From Streptomyces sp. NBC_01264 (GTDB taxonomy: Bacteria > Actinomycetota > Actinomycetes > Streptomycetales > Streptomycetaceae), in assembly GCF_026340675.1 (NCBI RefSeq), contig NZ_JAPEOX010000002.1, forward strand, positions 2,294,001-2,358,000: a DNA stretch of 64,000 nucleotides. The letters are read 5' to 3'. The translations under genes and the position numbers were made by a program. The notes beneath the pieces are model-generated. The model did no database searches, had not been told where the DNA came from, and worked only from the letters and a program-made list of their open reading frames with translations. The first letter of the stretch is position 1; every line of letters begins with the position of its first letter. Positions 8,753-16,533 of this stretch are shown here, in pieces.

Positions 8753-9777
8753 TCGACCTCCTCGTCGTCGGCGGCGGCCCGGCGGGCCTGGCCACCGCGA
8801 TCCACGGAGCGCTCGCCGGGTTCGACGTCGTGGTCGCCGAACCGCGCCCCGCGCCCGTTGACAAGGCCTGCGGAGAGGGTCTGATGCCCGGCGCGGTGCG
8901 CGCCTTGGACGCCCTGGGCGTGGAGGTGTCGGGCTGGCCCCTGCGCGGGATCCGCTACGTGGACGCCGCCGGCGAACGGCGCGCCGAAGCCGCGTTCCGG
9001 GCGGGCCACGGCCTCGGGGCGCGCCGCACCCTGCTCCACCAGGCGCTCGCCGCCCGCGCCGTCCAGCTCGGCATCCCCGTCCTCCCCCGCCGCATTCGCA
9101 ACGTGAGCCAGCACGACGACTACGTCACGGCGGACGGGATGGCCGCCCGCTACCTCGTGGCAGCGGACGGACTGCACTCACCGACCCGGCGAGCACTCGG
9201 CCTGGGCGAACGGCCGACCGCCGGGCGGCAGCCACCGCGGTACGGACTGCGGCGCCACTACTCCGTCGAGCCGTGGAGCGACCTGGTGGAGGTGCACTGG
9301 TCCGCCGACTGCGAGGCCTACGTCACTCCGCTGGGCCCGCGCCAGGTCGGCATCGCCGTCCTGACCTGCGAACGGCTCCCGTACGACTTCCAGCTGGCCC
9401 GATTCCCGCTGTTGGTGTCCCGGCTCGGTACCGCAGGCCGGACGGCGGTCCGGGGCGCGGGTCCGCTCCGCCAGCAGGCCCGCTGCCGGGTGGCCGGGCG
9501 GGTGCTGTTCGTGGGCGACGCCGCCGGGTACGTCGACGCGCTGACGGGCGAGGGCCTCGCCCTCGCCCTGACGGCCGCCGCCGAACTGGTGCGCTGCCTG
9601 CGCGAAGGTCGGCCGCAGGCCTACGAACGCGCGTGGCGCCGGCTGTCCCGCAACTACCGGCTGCTGACGAAGTCCCTGCTGTGGGCCCGGAACCAGCCCC
9701 GGCTGGCGCCTCTGATCACCCCCGCTGCGGCCCGTTTTCCCGTCCTGTTCCAGCACGCCGTGAACCTGCTGGCGTGA
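8749..9777 (+). CDS. FAD-dependent hydroxylase (SrsC-type flavoprotein)
   Basis: 342 residues of the aromatic-ring hydroxylase/geranylgeranyl-reductase-like group. The N-terminus has the FAD motif LLVVGGGPAGLATAIHGA, then ACGEGLMPGAV, and the second FAD motif is GRVLFVGDAAGYVDALTGEG near 240. By analogy to SrsC it would hydroxylate and oxidise the methylated resorcinol to a quinone, using NAD(P)H and oxygen. The GTG at 8749 overlaps the upstream stop, supporting this start rather than the much longer open frame. Third gene of the operon. Confidence 0.85.
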   Translation: MIDLLVVGGGPAGLATAIHGALAGFDVVVAEPRPAPVDKACGEGLMPGAVRALDALGVEVSGWPLRGIRYVDAAGERRAEAAFRAGHGLGARRTLLHQALAARAVQLGIPVLPRRIRNVSQHDDYVTADGMAARYLVAADGLHSPTRRALGLGERPTAGRQPPRYGLRRHYSVEPWSDLVEVHWSADCEAYVTPLGPRQVGIAVLTCERLPYDFQLARFPLLVSRLGTAGRTAVRGAGPLRQQARCRVAGRVLFVGDAAGYVDALTGEGLALALTAAAELVRCLREGRPQAYERAWRRLSRNYRLLTKSLLWARNQPRLAPLITPAAARFPVLFQHAVNLLA

Positions 9778-9786
9778 CTGGGGTCA

Positions 9787-9801
9787 GCCATCGGTGATGG
9801 C
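9787..9801 (+). terminator. Weak hairpin after the FAD gene
   Basis: A 6-bp perfect stem (9787-9792 with 9796-9801) and a 3-nt loop, ten bases past the operon's last stop. No T-run follows. Candidate only. Confidence 0.3.
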
Positions 9802-9933
9802 GGCGCGGTGGGGCGCCCCGGTCGTACTGTCGGTCACTCGGTCGTGGACGTACGCGACGCGCTGATCGCGAACATCGAGGCGCCGCCGCGTACACGCACC
9901 ATCCCGTGGGGGCGGGAGCCGATCACCGCCACG

Positions 9934-10158
9934 TCAGGCATGACCGGCCCTGTCGTGATCCTGTTCCACGACTCTGGCCAGACGGGTCAGCATGCCCCGG
10001 TGCCGGAGGTGGATCAATGCTTCGGTCGCGGGATTGTGGAGGGTGCCTCCCAGACCGCGCAGGGGGTGCTCGTCGCAAATGACGAGGGTTTCCTCGCCCC
10101 ACGGCCGCAGCTGAAGGAAGATCCTCGCGGTGCGGAGAACCTGATGCCGGATGGCCAT
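9934..10158 (-). CDS. Hypothetical protein
   Basis: A 74-residue frame beginning MAIRHQVLRTARIFLQLRPW. The composition (ordinary hydrophobic/charged mix with EETLVICDEHPLRGL) looks more protein-like than the antisense frames here, but the ribosome site before the ATG is poor and I recognise no domain. The remaining DNA from 9802 to 10311 shows no other gene. Treat as tentative. Confidence 0.3.
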   Translation of the reverse strand: MAIRHQVLRTARIFLQLRPWGEETLVICDEHPLRGLGGTLHNPATEALIHLRHRGMLTRLARVVEQDHDRAGHA

Positions 10159-10311
10159 ACGCGCTCTACCCGTGGTACTGAAATTCTCCCACCCGCTCAC
10201 CGGGCGGTCACATCTGGCCGCACACCGCCGTGCGCCGCTCAAGCACTGCCGGTCCGACGCCGATGTGCGGGGTAGTCACCCGCTGGACCGAACGGATCAC
10301 GAGGAGCCGCC

Positions 10312-10800
10312 GTGACGAGGATGGACCCGTTCACCGATGTGCTCGACGGCCCCATGTACGTGGTCACGGCCGCGGCCGGGGGCGTGCGGGCGGGCTGCCT
10401 GGTGGGGTTCGCCTCGCAGTGCTCGATCCACCCGCCACGGTTCGTCGTCTGGCTGTCTACCGCCAACCACACCTACCGGGTCGCCTGCGAGGCCTCGTAT
10501 GTCACCGTGCACGCACTGCTCCGTGAGCAGCGGGCGCTCGCGGAGCTCTTCGGCGGCGAGACGGGCGACCGGGTGGACAAGTTCGCGCGGGCCGCCTGGC
10601 GACAGGGAGAGGCCGGAAGTCCAGTCCTGACGGAGGTCCGCACCTGGTTCACCGGCCGCGTCGAGGGGCGGATCGAGGGTGGCGACCACGTGGGCTTCCT
10701 GCTGGCCCCCGCCAGCCAGTGCAAGCCCAGCCGGGGCACCCCGCCCGCGCTGCTCCGCTACAGCGATGTCCGGGACCTGGAGCCCGGGCATCCGGCTTGA
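10312..10800 (+). CDS. Flavin reductase-like FMN-binding protein
   Basis: 162 residues of the flavin reductase/flavoredoxin-like split-barrel family: MYVVTAAAGGVRAGCLVGFA near the N-terminus, PPRFVVWLSTANHT in the FMN-phosphate region, then HVGFLLAP. Such proteins bind FMN or supply reduced flavin to monooxygenases. The GTG at 10312 is preceded 5 nt upstream by GAGGAG, which decides the start over the internal ATG four codons on. It follows the polyketide locus by about 530 bp on the same strand, but the gap argues against one operon. Confidence 0.8.
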   Translation: MTRMDPFTDVLDGPMYVVTAAAGGVRAGCLVGFASQCSIHPPRFVVWLSTANHTYRVACEASYVTVHALLREQRALAELFGGETGDRVDKFARAAWRQGEAGSPVLTEVRTWFTGRVEGRIEGGDHVGFLLAPASQCKPSRGTPPALLRYSDVRDLEPGHPA

Positions 10801-10897
10801 CGCCCGTCCACGCAGCGTGCAGCGCGAGTCCGCGGGGGACGACGGCCCGAGGGGGTCACACGGCAGGAAACCCGACCCGGCGAAGAGGACGGACACT

Positions 10898-11613
10898 ATG
10901 ACGCGCAGTCGCGCCGATGCCCGGATCAGATATCCCCGGCACGAGAGGCGTGGGGAGGCCCGGCTGCCTGCCGTGATCGCGACCGTCGTGGCGATCGGGC
11001 TCTACCAGGTCCTGCCGCAGCAGCTTCTGCTCGGACCCCGCTATGTGCTGCTCGCCCTGGAACTGCTGCTCCTTGTGCCGTTGATCGCGATCAATCCCAG
11101 ACGGCTCACGCGCCAGACCAGGCTCTCCCGTGCCCTGTCCCTGACCCTCGTCCTGGTCATCGCGGCAAGCAATCTGGTCTCCCTGGGGATCCTGATCCAC
11201 GCCCTGGTCTCGACCGGGGTGAAGGAGGGGGCTCCCTCTTGACGGCCGCGTTCCAGGTGTGGCTGACCAACATCATCGTCTTCGGCCTGGCCTACTGGGA
11301 ACTGGACCGGGGCGGCCCCGTCAGCCGAACCCAAGCTCCGCGCGCCGACTTGCCGTTGGCGGACTTCCGGTTCTCCCAGGACGAGAACGACGACGCCGTC
11401 CAGGAGGTCGCGGACGGCTCCAGCGTCAAGTCCGACTGGGTGCCCACCTTGATGGACTACCTGTATGTGTCCGTCACCAATTCAACCGCCTTCAGCCCGA
11501 CCGACACCATGCCGCTGTCCACCCGCGCCAAGCTCATGATGAGCGTGCAGAGCGTCGCCGCTCTGATGACCTCACTCCTCGTCATCGCCCGCGCGGTGAG
11601 CATCCTGCACTAG
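10898..11613 (+). pseudogene. Multi-helix membrane protein, split by a probable frameshift
   Basis: The first frame (10898-11242, 114 residues) has about three membrane helices, starting MTRSRADARIRYPRHERRGE. The second (11239-11613, 124 residues) continues with WLTNIIVFGLAYWELDRGGP, DWVPTLMDYLYVSVTNSTAF and a last helix LLVIARAVSIL. From memory, actinobacterial relatives are single proteins of about 240 residues covering both halves in this order, so I read this as one gene with one missing base in the G/C/T-rich stretch around 11225-11241. The alternative is a genuinely split gene: the second half could start at a TTG overlapping the first stop (TTGA). The total length is one base short of a whole codon count, which supports the deletion. 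Confidence 0.65.
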
Positions 11614-11653
11614 GCATGTCCCGAGTTCTGCGGGCCGTAACGGGCCGGGCAGG

Positions 11654-12676
11654 TCACCGCAGCGGCAAGGGGGTGCGCAGTGTGGTGCGCCCCTGGTCCC
11701 AGGCGTCGCGGATGTGGGCGGCCAGGCGGTCTTCCAGCAGGACGGTCGCCGCGCAGCCGAAGGCGATGTCGGGTTCCAGGGCGGGTTCGTCGGCAAGGAG
11801 GCCGCCGATGACCTCGTGGCGTACGACCTGTTCGTGGACGGCGTCGGCTTCGACGTGTTCGGTGTAGAAGTGTTCGGCGGCCGGTCCCGCTTCGCAGCGT
11901 CGCATTGCTTTGGCGAGGCGGCGGGAGCCGGGTGAGGAAGTGACCTCCACGCAGGCGAAGTGCCCGACGAGGGCGCCGCGCAGGGCCCGGTGCAAGCCGA
12001 AGAGGGACATCAGGTTGACAGTCGCGAGAAGTGGCGCGGGGGCCTGGTCAAGGTAGCGGCCGTACGTCGGGTCCAGGCCGAGGTCGGTCATGAGGTCGGC
12101 GAAGAGCCGGGCGTGGATGCGGTCGGGGTGGCCGGCGCCGAACTCGTCGTACTCGATGGCCACCATCGCGGCCTTGGCCCGGCCGGTCAGCCGCGGGATG
12201 ACCCAGACGTGCGGGTCGGCCTCCTTGAGGTGATAGAGGGAGCGCAGCGCCGCGTACTCGCGCAACTGCCACAGTTCGCCTTCGGTTTCGAGGTGATGGC
12301 TGACGCTTTCGGTCAGGTCAACGGGTTCGACGAGGGGCGGGGCGAAGGCCTCCTCGACGGAGCGGGGGGCGTCGCGGAGCTCGGTGCGCAGTGCGTGGAG
12401 GAACCGGGTTTCCAGGGCTTGGCGCAGGCGCAGGAGGTCCGGGTCCCATTCGCGTTCGTCTTTGACGCCTTCGAAGCCCCGGTAGTGCAGCTCGTAGAGG
12501 AGGTAGAGGGCGAGCTGGAGGTCTTCGCCCCAGGGATCGGCCTTCAGGACCGACCCGGTCGCGTACTCCGGTGGCAGGCCGGTGCGCAGGGCGTCCCTGA
12601 CGGCCTCCGACAGCTCGCCCCGCCCCTGGACGAGGGCGGGGCCGACGGTGGCTGTGCTGCTGCCGGTAGGGGTCAT
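11654..12676 (-). CDS. Iron-containing redox enzyme (haem-oxygenase-like fold)
   Basis: 340 residues. The central segment EYDEFGAGHPDRIHARLFAD and the later CEAGPAAEHFYTEHVEADAVH carry the Glu/His ligands typical of haem-oxygenase-like diiron oxidases (PF14518-type iron-containing redox enzymes). The family oxidises diverse small molecules or N-hydroxylates and cleaves amino acids. The start ATG overlaps the stop of the CDGSH gene (ATGA), and an AGGAA site lies 7 nt upstream. The tight coupling to an Fe-S protein suggests that protein supplies electrons, which is inference. Substrate unknown. Confidence 0.8.
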   Translation of the reverse strand: MTPTGSSTATVGPALVQGRGELSEAVRDALRTGLPPEYATGSVLKADPWGEDLQLALYLLYELHYRGFEGVKDEREWDPDLLRLRQALETRFLHALRTELRDAPRSVEEAFAPPLVEPVDLTESVSHHLETEGELWQLREYAALRSLYHLKEADPHVWVIPRLTGRAKAAMVAIEYDEFGAGHPDRIHARLFADLMTDLGLDPTYGRYLDQAPAPLLATVNLMSLFGLHRALRGALVGHFACVEVTSSPGSRRLAKAMRRCEAGPAAEHFYTEHVEADAVHEQVVRHEVIGGLLADEPALEPDIAFGCAATVLLEDRLAAHIRDAWDQGRTTLRTPLPLR

Positions 12677-12927
12677 GGGGAGTTCCTGTCATCGGGGGAT
12701 GCATCGGCTCGCTCGCGGGGGCGGTGGCTGGTGTCGCACCAGGGATACGTGCGGCTGCGCAGGCAGGTGCACACCGCGACCATGAACCGGTCGGACCGGG
12801 CGACTGTCCCGTCGTCCAGGACGATCTCCACCGGGCCTTCGACCAGGACCGGGCCGTGCGGATCCGTGGCTACGCGGCGTGCCGGGCCGCAGCGAGCGCG
12901 GGCGGCGCTTTCAGAGGTGCTGGGCAC
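12673..12927 (-). CDS. CDGSH iron-sulfur domain protein
   Basis: 84 residues. The CTCLRSRTYPWCDTSH segment has the C-x-C-x6-P-x-C-D-x2-H spacing that binds a redox-active 2Fe-2S cluster with three Cys and one His, as in mitoNEET-type proteins. The preceding VLVEGPVEIVLDDG is typical of the short bacterial members. GTG at 12927 is the only upstream start that preserves this region; its ribosome site is weak, so coupling to the upstream remnant is likely. It overlaps the diiron enzyme by 4 bp, so the two are probably coexpressed. Confidence 0.85.
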   Translation of the reverse strand: MPSTSESAARARCGPARRVATDPHGPVLVEGPVEIVLDDGTVARSDRFMVAVCTCLRSRTYPWCDTSHRPRERADASPDDRNSP

Positions 12928-13280
12928 GGATGATCACCAGCTCTTCCCATTCCTCGCCGTCGTCCGCCAGTCCTTGGTCCTCCAGCCAGGCCCGCCTGGA
13001 GCGCAGGATCGGCCCCCACGGTACGGAGGCCCGCGCCGTCACCTGCGCGGACAGCCCGGCTCGTTCCAGGTGGTCCACTGTGGTGTCCGCTCCGCACATC
13101 TGCGAGTGCACCATCAGCAGGACGCCGCCGGGGCGCAGCAGGGCCGGTGCACTCGTACAGATCCGGTCGATGAGGTCGCGTCCTTCGGGGCCTGCGTCCC
13201 AGGCCCGCTCCGCACCGCGTGACGGCAGCAGGGCGCGGGGGGAGGTCGATCGGGGGATTCCCCGAACCACGCTGACACGA
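12911..13280 (-). pseudogene. C-terminal remnant of a HemK-like methyltransferase
   Basis: The last 115 or so codons resemble the C-terminal half of the HemK/MTQ2-type SAM methyltransferases that sit before CDGSH genes in Streptomyces: SRGAERAWDAGPEGRDLIDR, LRPGGVLLMVHSQMCG, and LRSRRAWLEDQGLADD. The N-terminal half with the SAM-binding glycine loop and the NPPY catalytic motif is missing; similarity starts abruptly at about 13250. The reading frame upstream is open and continuous with the truncated gene ending near 13800. The remnant overlaps the CDGSH start by 17 bp. It reads as a deletion scar, not an active enzyme. Confidence 0.7.
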
Positions 13281-13423
13281 AACGTCACCAGCCGCACCAT
13301 TTGAGTCACCGTGCGTGATGAGTGGGTCGCGGCCCCGGCCCGTCGTGTCGGCAGGCGCACGCTCCTCCGCGGCGTGAGGATGAGGCCGCACAGCCCCTTC
13401 ACCCCGACCGGCAGGAGCCTGTC

Positions 13424-13699
13424 ATGCTCGAGCGCACGCTTCGCAAGGACACCACCGAGGTCACCTTCATCCTTCCCGCCGACACCCCACCAGGGCCGGT
13501 CAGCGTGGTCGGGGACTTCAACGAGTGGCAGCCTGGCGCTCACACCCTCACGCCGCGCAAGGACGGCAAGAGGGCGGTCACCGTGACACTGCCGGCCAAG
13601 ACCACGCACTCCTTCCGCTATCTGGCAGCCGGCGACTACTGGTTCAACGACGAGAGCGCAGGCGACCGGGAGGGCCCCAACAGCCGCCTCCACACCTGA
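13424..13699 (+). CDS. Isoamylase early-set / CBM48-like small protein
   Basis: 91 residues forming one immunoglobulin-like early-set domain as found at the N-terminus of glycogen-branching enzymes: VTFILPADTPPGPVSVVGDF, NEWQPGAHTL, FRYLAAGDYWFNDE. Stand-alone versions of this size are common in bacteria and are thought to bind alpha-glucans or kinase partners. The ATG has CAGGAG about 6 nt upstream. It lies opposite the long open frame linking the two truncated leftward genes. Confidence 0.85.
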   Translation: MLERTLRKDTTEVTFILPADTPPGPVSVVGDFNEWQPGAHTLTPRKDGKRAVTVTLPAKTTHSFRYLAAGDYWFNDESAGDREGPNSRLHT

Positions 13700-13799
13700 G
13701 GCCGCAGCCGACCCCCGCCTGCCAGCGTCGCCCCAGTCCCAGTCCTGACAGGCGGGCGCGAGCTGCCGCGCGGCGGGAGAGGCGGACCTCCTCGGTGTC

Positions 13800-14758
13800 G
13801 AGGGAAGCGCCCTCGCTTCATACCAGTCCTTCGCCTGCCCGCGCAGGACTGTGGCGAGCTGAGCCTGGATGGCCCGCTCCCGAGCCGAGTCAACTGCCGC
13901 TTGCCACCGGACCTTCCGGTCCCCCTTGGCCCGCTCCTCGTCGATCCGGCGTTGGGCGGCCTCCCCCGCGCGGACCTCCACCTCCCGCAGGATCACGCCG
14001 AGAATGTCCTCCAGCCTCCACCGCTTCCGGTCGGCCCACTTGCCCTGACGGCCCGAACGGCTACGGGGAAGCTCGATCGTCAGGCTCTGCGCCCGCTCCG
14101 GATCTACGGACTGCGGAGACTCCTGCTTGATCGTCACCGTGTACGTGAAGTCGCCGACGCCCAGGTCCACCTCGCCCTGACGCCGGGAGTTGCGGGAGGG
14201 GATGTACGCACCACGGGACGAATAGGGCCGATTCCGGTAGTGCTCCGCCACCGGGTTCTCCCGCACCGCGTGGCCGCGCTTCACCGCTTCCGCGCACAGA
14301 GCCTGGAGCAGGCGCAGAGCCCTGCTCCGAACGGCGACGGGCACGGCGAGCCGGAACGGGTCTGTCTTGAGAGCAGCCACCACCGGGTGCAGGGTGCATA
14401 GTTGGGCGGGCACAGGGATGGTCGGCGCCTTTGCCGGCCTATCGGCCGCCGCCCTGGCGTGCCGCACCCGGGCCGCAGGCCGTTCCGCGTGCGGCAGAGG
14501 AGTCCTCTTGTCGGCCTCCTGGAGCACCGCGGCGTACCGCGGATCCTCCGGATGGCGATCGTGCTCCAGGTAGAACTTCCCGGCCTCGGTGACCTCGGTC
14601 AGCACCGCCCCGCCGCGGCGTACGACGACCAGCAGGCCTCGGTCTCGCAACGCGTACGCGGACAGCCGTTCAGCCGACGCCACGCCAGGCTTCTCGCCGA
14701 CACCCAGCCGCCGAAGGAGCTCTCGCTGACGGTCGTTCAACGGGGACCAGCGGTGCAT
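13800..14758 (-). pseudogene. Winged-helix-like regulator/hypothetical protein, 3' truncated
   Basis: The first 318 or so residues look like a Streptomyces protein family of unknown function that starts with a winged-helix-like segment (LNDRQRELLRRLGVG ... LVVVRRGGAVLTEVTEAGKF). It continues through a charged region with HPVVAALK and SRGAYIPSRNSRRQGEVDLG into a coiled Arg/Glu-rich helix ending AKDWYEARAL. After that, near 13805, the sequence turns into low-complexity text antisense to the early-set gene. The frame stays open to 12911, giving a 615-codon chimera. The ATG has a good GAGGT site. I think the 3' part was lost in a deletion. Function unknown. Confidence 0.6.
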
Positions 14759-14930
14759 GCACCCACCTCACGCTCTCACCAGAAGCGGCGCTCCACTACA
14801 GAGCGTGTGCGCGGGAAAGGCTCGGCCAGCGCCCGGACAGAGTCGACATCCGGCCTGCCACCGCACGCAGAAAGCCGCCTCCCGAGCAGGTGCGTAGCCC
14901 GGCCCGAGGGGCGGCGTTTCATTGCCGACA

Positions 14931-15013
14931 CACCGTCAGAAATCACTGACGCACCGTCAAAAATCAAGCCCGACGAGCGTCAAATGAGCGTCACGAGCGT
15001 CAGATCAGCGTCA
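14931..15013. repeat. Array of six CGTCA boxes, partly phased at 11 bp
   Basis: In the gap between the truncated regulator and the RNA methyltransferase, CGTCA occurs at 14934, 14955, 14978, 14989, 14998 and 15009. The first two sit in 15-bp near-identical units (14931-14945 and 14952-14966) 21 bp apart. The last four read GCGTCA at 11, 9 and 11 bp steps. A TGACG/CGTCA inverted pair lies at 14947-14959. The local DNA is more A/T-rich than its surroundings. It looks like a multi-site operator or iteron-like cluster; the protein that binds is unknown. Confidence 0.65.
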
Positions 15014-15068
15014 AGATATCGCCCGTAACGCCCACAACGCACATAATGCGCATCGACAAACCTGCAGG

Positions 15069-16403
15069 TCAGGAGCTCTTAGCGACCGGTTCAAGGATCG
15101 CGACGCACTCCACGTGGTGCGTCATCGGGAAGAGGTCGAAGGCGCGCAGGGTGCGGACCTTGTAGCCCGCCTCCTTGAAGTAGCCCAGGTCGCGGGCGAG
15201 GGCCGCCGGGTCGCAGGCCACGTAGGCGATGCGGCGCGGGGTGAGGCCGGCCACCTGGCGGACCGTCTGCTTGCCCGCGCCCGCGCGGGGCGGGTCCAGG
15301 ACGACCAGGTCGCACTCGGTGATGCCGGTCTTCGGGAGGATCTGCTCGACCTTGCCCTGCTCGATGCGGACGCGGGGGAAGTCCGTGAGGTTGTGGCGGG
15401 CGTCCTCGACCGCGCGCTTCGTCGACTCGATGCCGAGGACGGCGCCCGTTTCGCCGAGGCGCTCCGCCAGGGCGCCCGCGAAGATGCCGACGCCGCAGTA
15501 GAGGTCGAGGGCCATCTCGCCCTTGCGCGGCATCAGGCCCTGCATGACGGCCTTGATCAGGGTGTCGGCCGCCTGCGGGTGGACCTGCCAGAAGCCGCCC
15601 ATGCCGACGCGGTACGTACGGCCGTCCGCGCGCTCGCGCACGAAGGGGCGGCCGTGGACGCGGTGGACCCCGCCGTCCTTCTCCTCGACGCGCAGGACCG
15701 AGACCGGCTTGTCGAGCTCGACGAGGGGGAGACGGCCGCCGGGGCGGGGGGTCAGGACGACCTGGCGGTCACCCGAGCCCGTGGCGGCGATGGCCTCGAC
15801 GGTGGCCATCTGGGGCCAGTCCTGCTGCTCGATGCCGAGCTCGCTGACACCGGGCGCCGCGATCATGCAGTGGTCGATCGGCTCGATGTCGTGCGAGCGG
15901 TGCTTGCGCAGGCCGACGACGCCGTCCTCGTCGATGGCGTACTGCACGCGGGTGCGCCACTGCGGGACCTGCCCGGCGGGCACCTTGTCGCCCTCGGCCG
16001 GCATGACCGTACCGTCCCAGCCGGCCTGCTCCGGGGTGAGCCCGGCGAGCCGCAGCAGCTGTTCGGCGATGACCTCGCCCTTGAGCCGGCGCTGGGCGCC
16101 CGGCTTGGCGTGCTGCCAGTCGCAGCCGCCGCACTTGCCGGGGCCGGCGTACGGGCAGGGGGCCGGGGCGCGGTCCTTGGAGGGGTCGAGGACGGTGATG
16201 GCGTCGGCGCGCAGGAAGCGGGAGTCGACGTCGCCCTCGGTGACCTTGGCGATGACCTTCTCGCCCGGCAGCGTGTGCCGGACGAACAGGACACGGCCCT
16301 CGGCGGTCCGGGCGATGCAGTGCCCGCCGTGCGCGACGGGGCCGACCTCGACCTCGTACTCCTCCCCGACCAGTGACTGCTTCTCGTTCTGCTCGCTCGT
16401 CAT
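15069..16403 (-). CDS. TrmA/RlmD-family RNA uracil-C5 methyltransferase
   Basis: 444 residues. An N-terminal TRAM RNA-binding domain (about 10-70) is followed by the 4Fe-4S cysteines CPYAGPGKCGGCDWQ. The SAM-binding domain has DLYCGVGIF, the LDPPRAG motif and the catalytic nucleophile in YVACDPAALARDL. The enzyme methylates C5 of a uridine in rRNA or tRNA; which one cannot be told. The ATG has a GGAG site about 10 nt upstream. It lies downstream of the APC permease on the same strand, the order I recall for M. tuberculosis Rv2690c-Rv2689c, but a hairpin in between suggests separate transcription. Confidence 0.9.
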   Translation of the reverse strand: MTSEQNEKQSLVGEEYEVEVGPVAHGGHCIARTAEGRVLFVRHTLPGEKVIAKVTEGDVDSRFLRADAITVLDPSKDRAPAPCPYAGPGKCGGCDWQHAKPGAQRRLKGEVIAEQLLRLAGLTPEQAGWDGTVMPAEGDKVPAGQVPQWRTRVQYAIDEDGVVGLRKHRSHDIEPIDHCMIAAPGVSELGIEQQDWPQMATVEAIAATGSGDRQVVLTPRPGGRLPLVELDKPVSVLRVEEKDGGVHRVHGRPFVRERADGRTYRVGMGGFWQVHPQAADTLIKAVMQGLMPRKGEMALDLYCGVGIFAGALAERLGETGAVLGIESTKRAVEDARHNLTDFPRVRIEQGKVEQILPKTGITECDLVVLDPPRAGAGKQTVRQVAGLTPRRIAYVACDPAALARDLGYFKEAGYKVRTLRAFDLFPMTHHVECVAILEPVAKSS

Positions 16404-16456
16404 GGTGGGGAGACTCCAAGGAGATGTGGATCAGAAGATCGGATCGGATCAAAAGG

Positions 16457-16506
16457 AACGGCCGGACGGCCGACCCACCAGTTTACGTGGATCTCGTCCG
16501 GCCGTT
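16457..16506 (-). terminator. Hairpin terminator after the APC permease
   Basis: Perfect 12-bp arms (16457-16468 and 16495-16506) enclose 26 nt. In the leftward direction the second arm is followed by CCTTTTGATCC. It lies 28 bp past the permease stop and before the RNA methyltransferase start. Confidence 0.65.
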
Positions 16507-16533
16507 CACCACGCCGATGGGCGGGCTCGGGGG

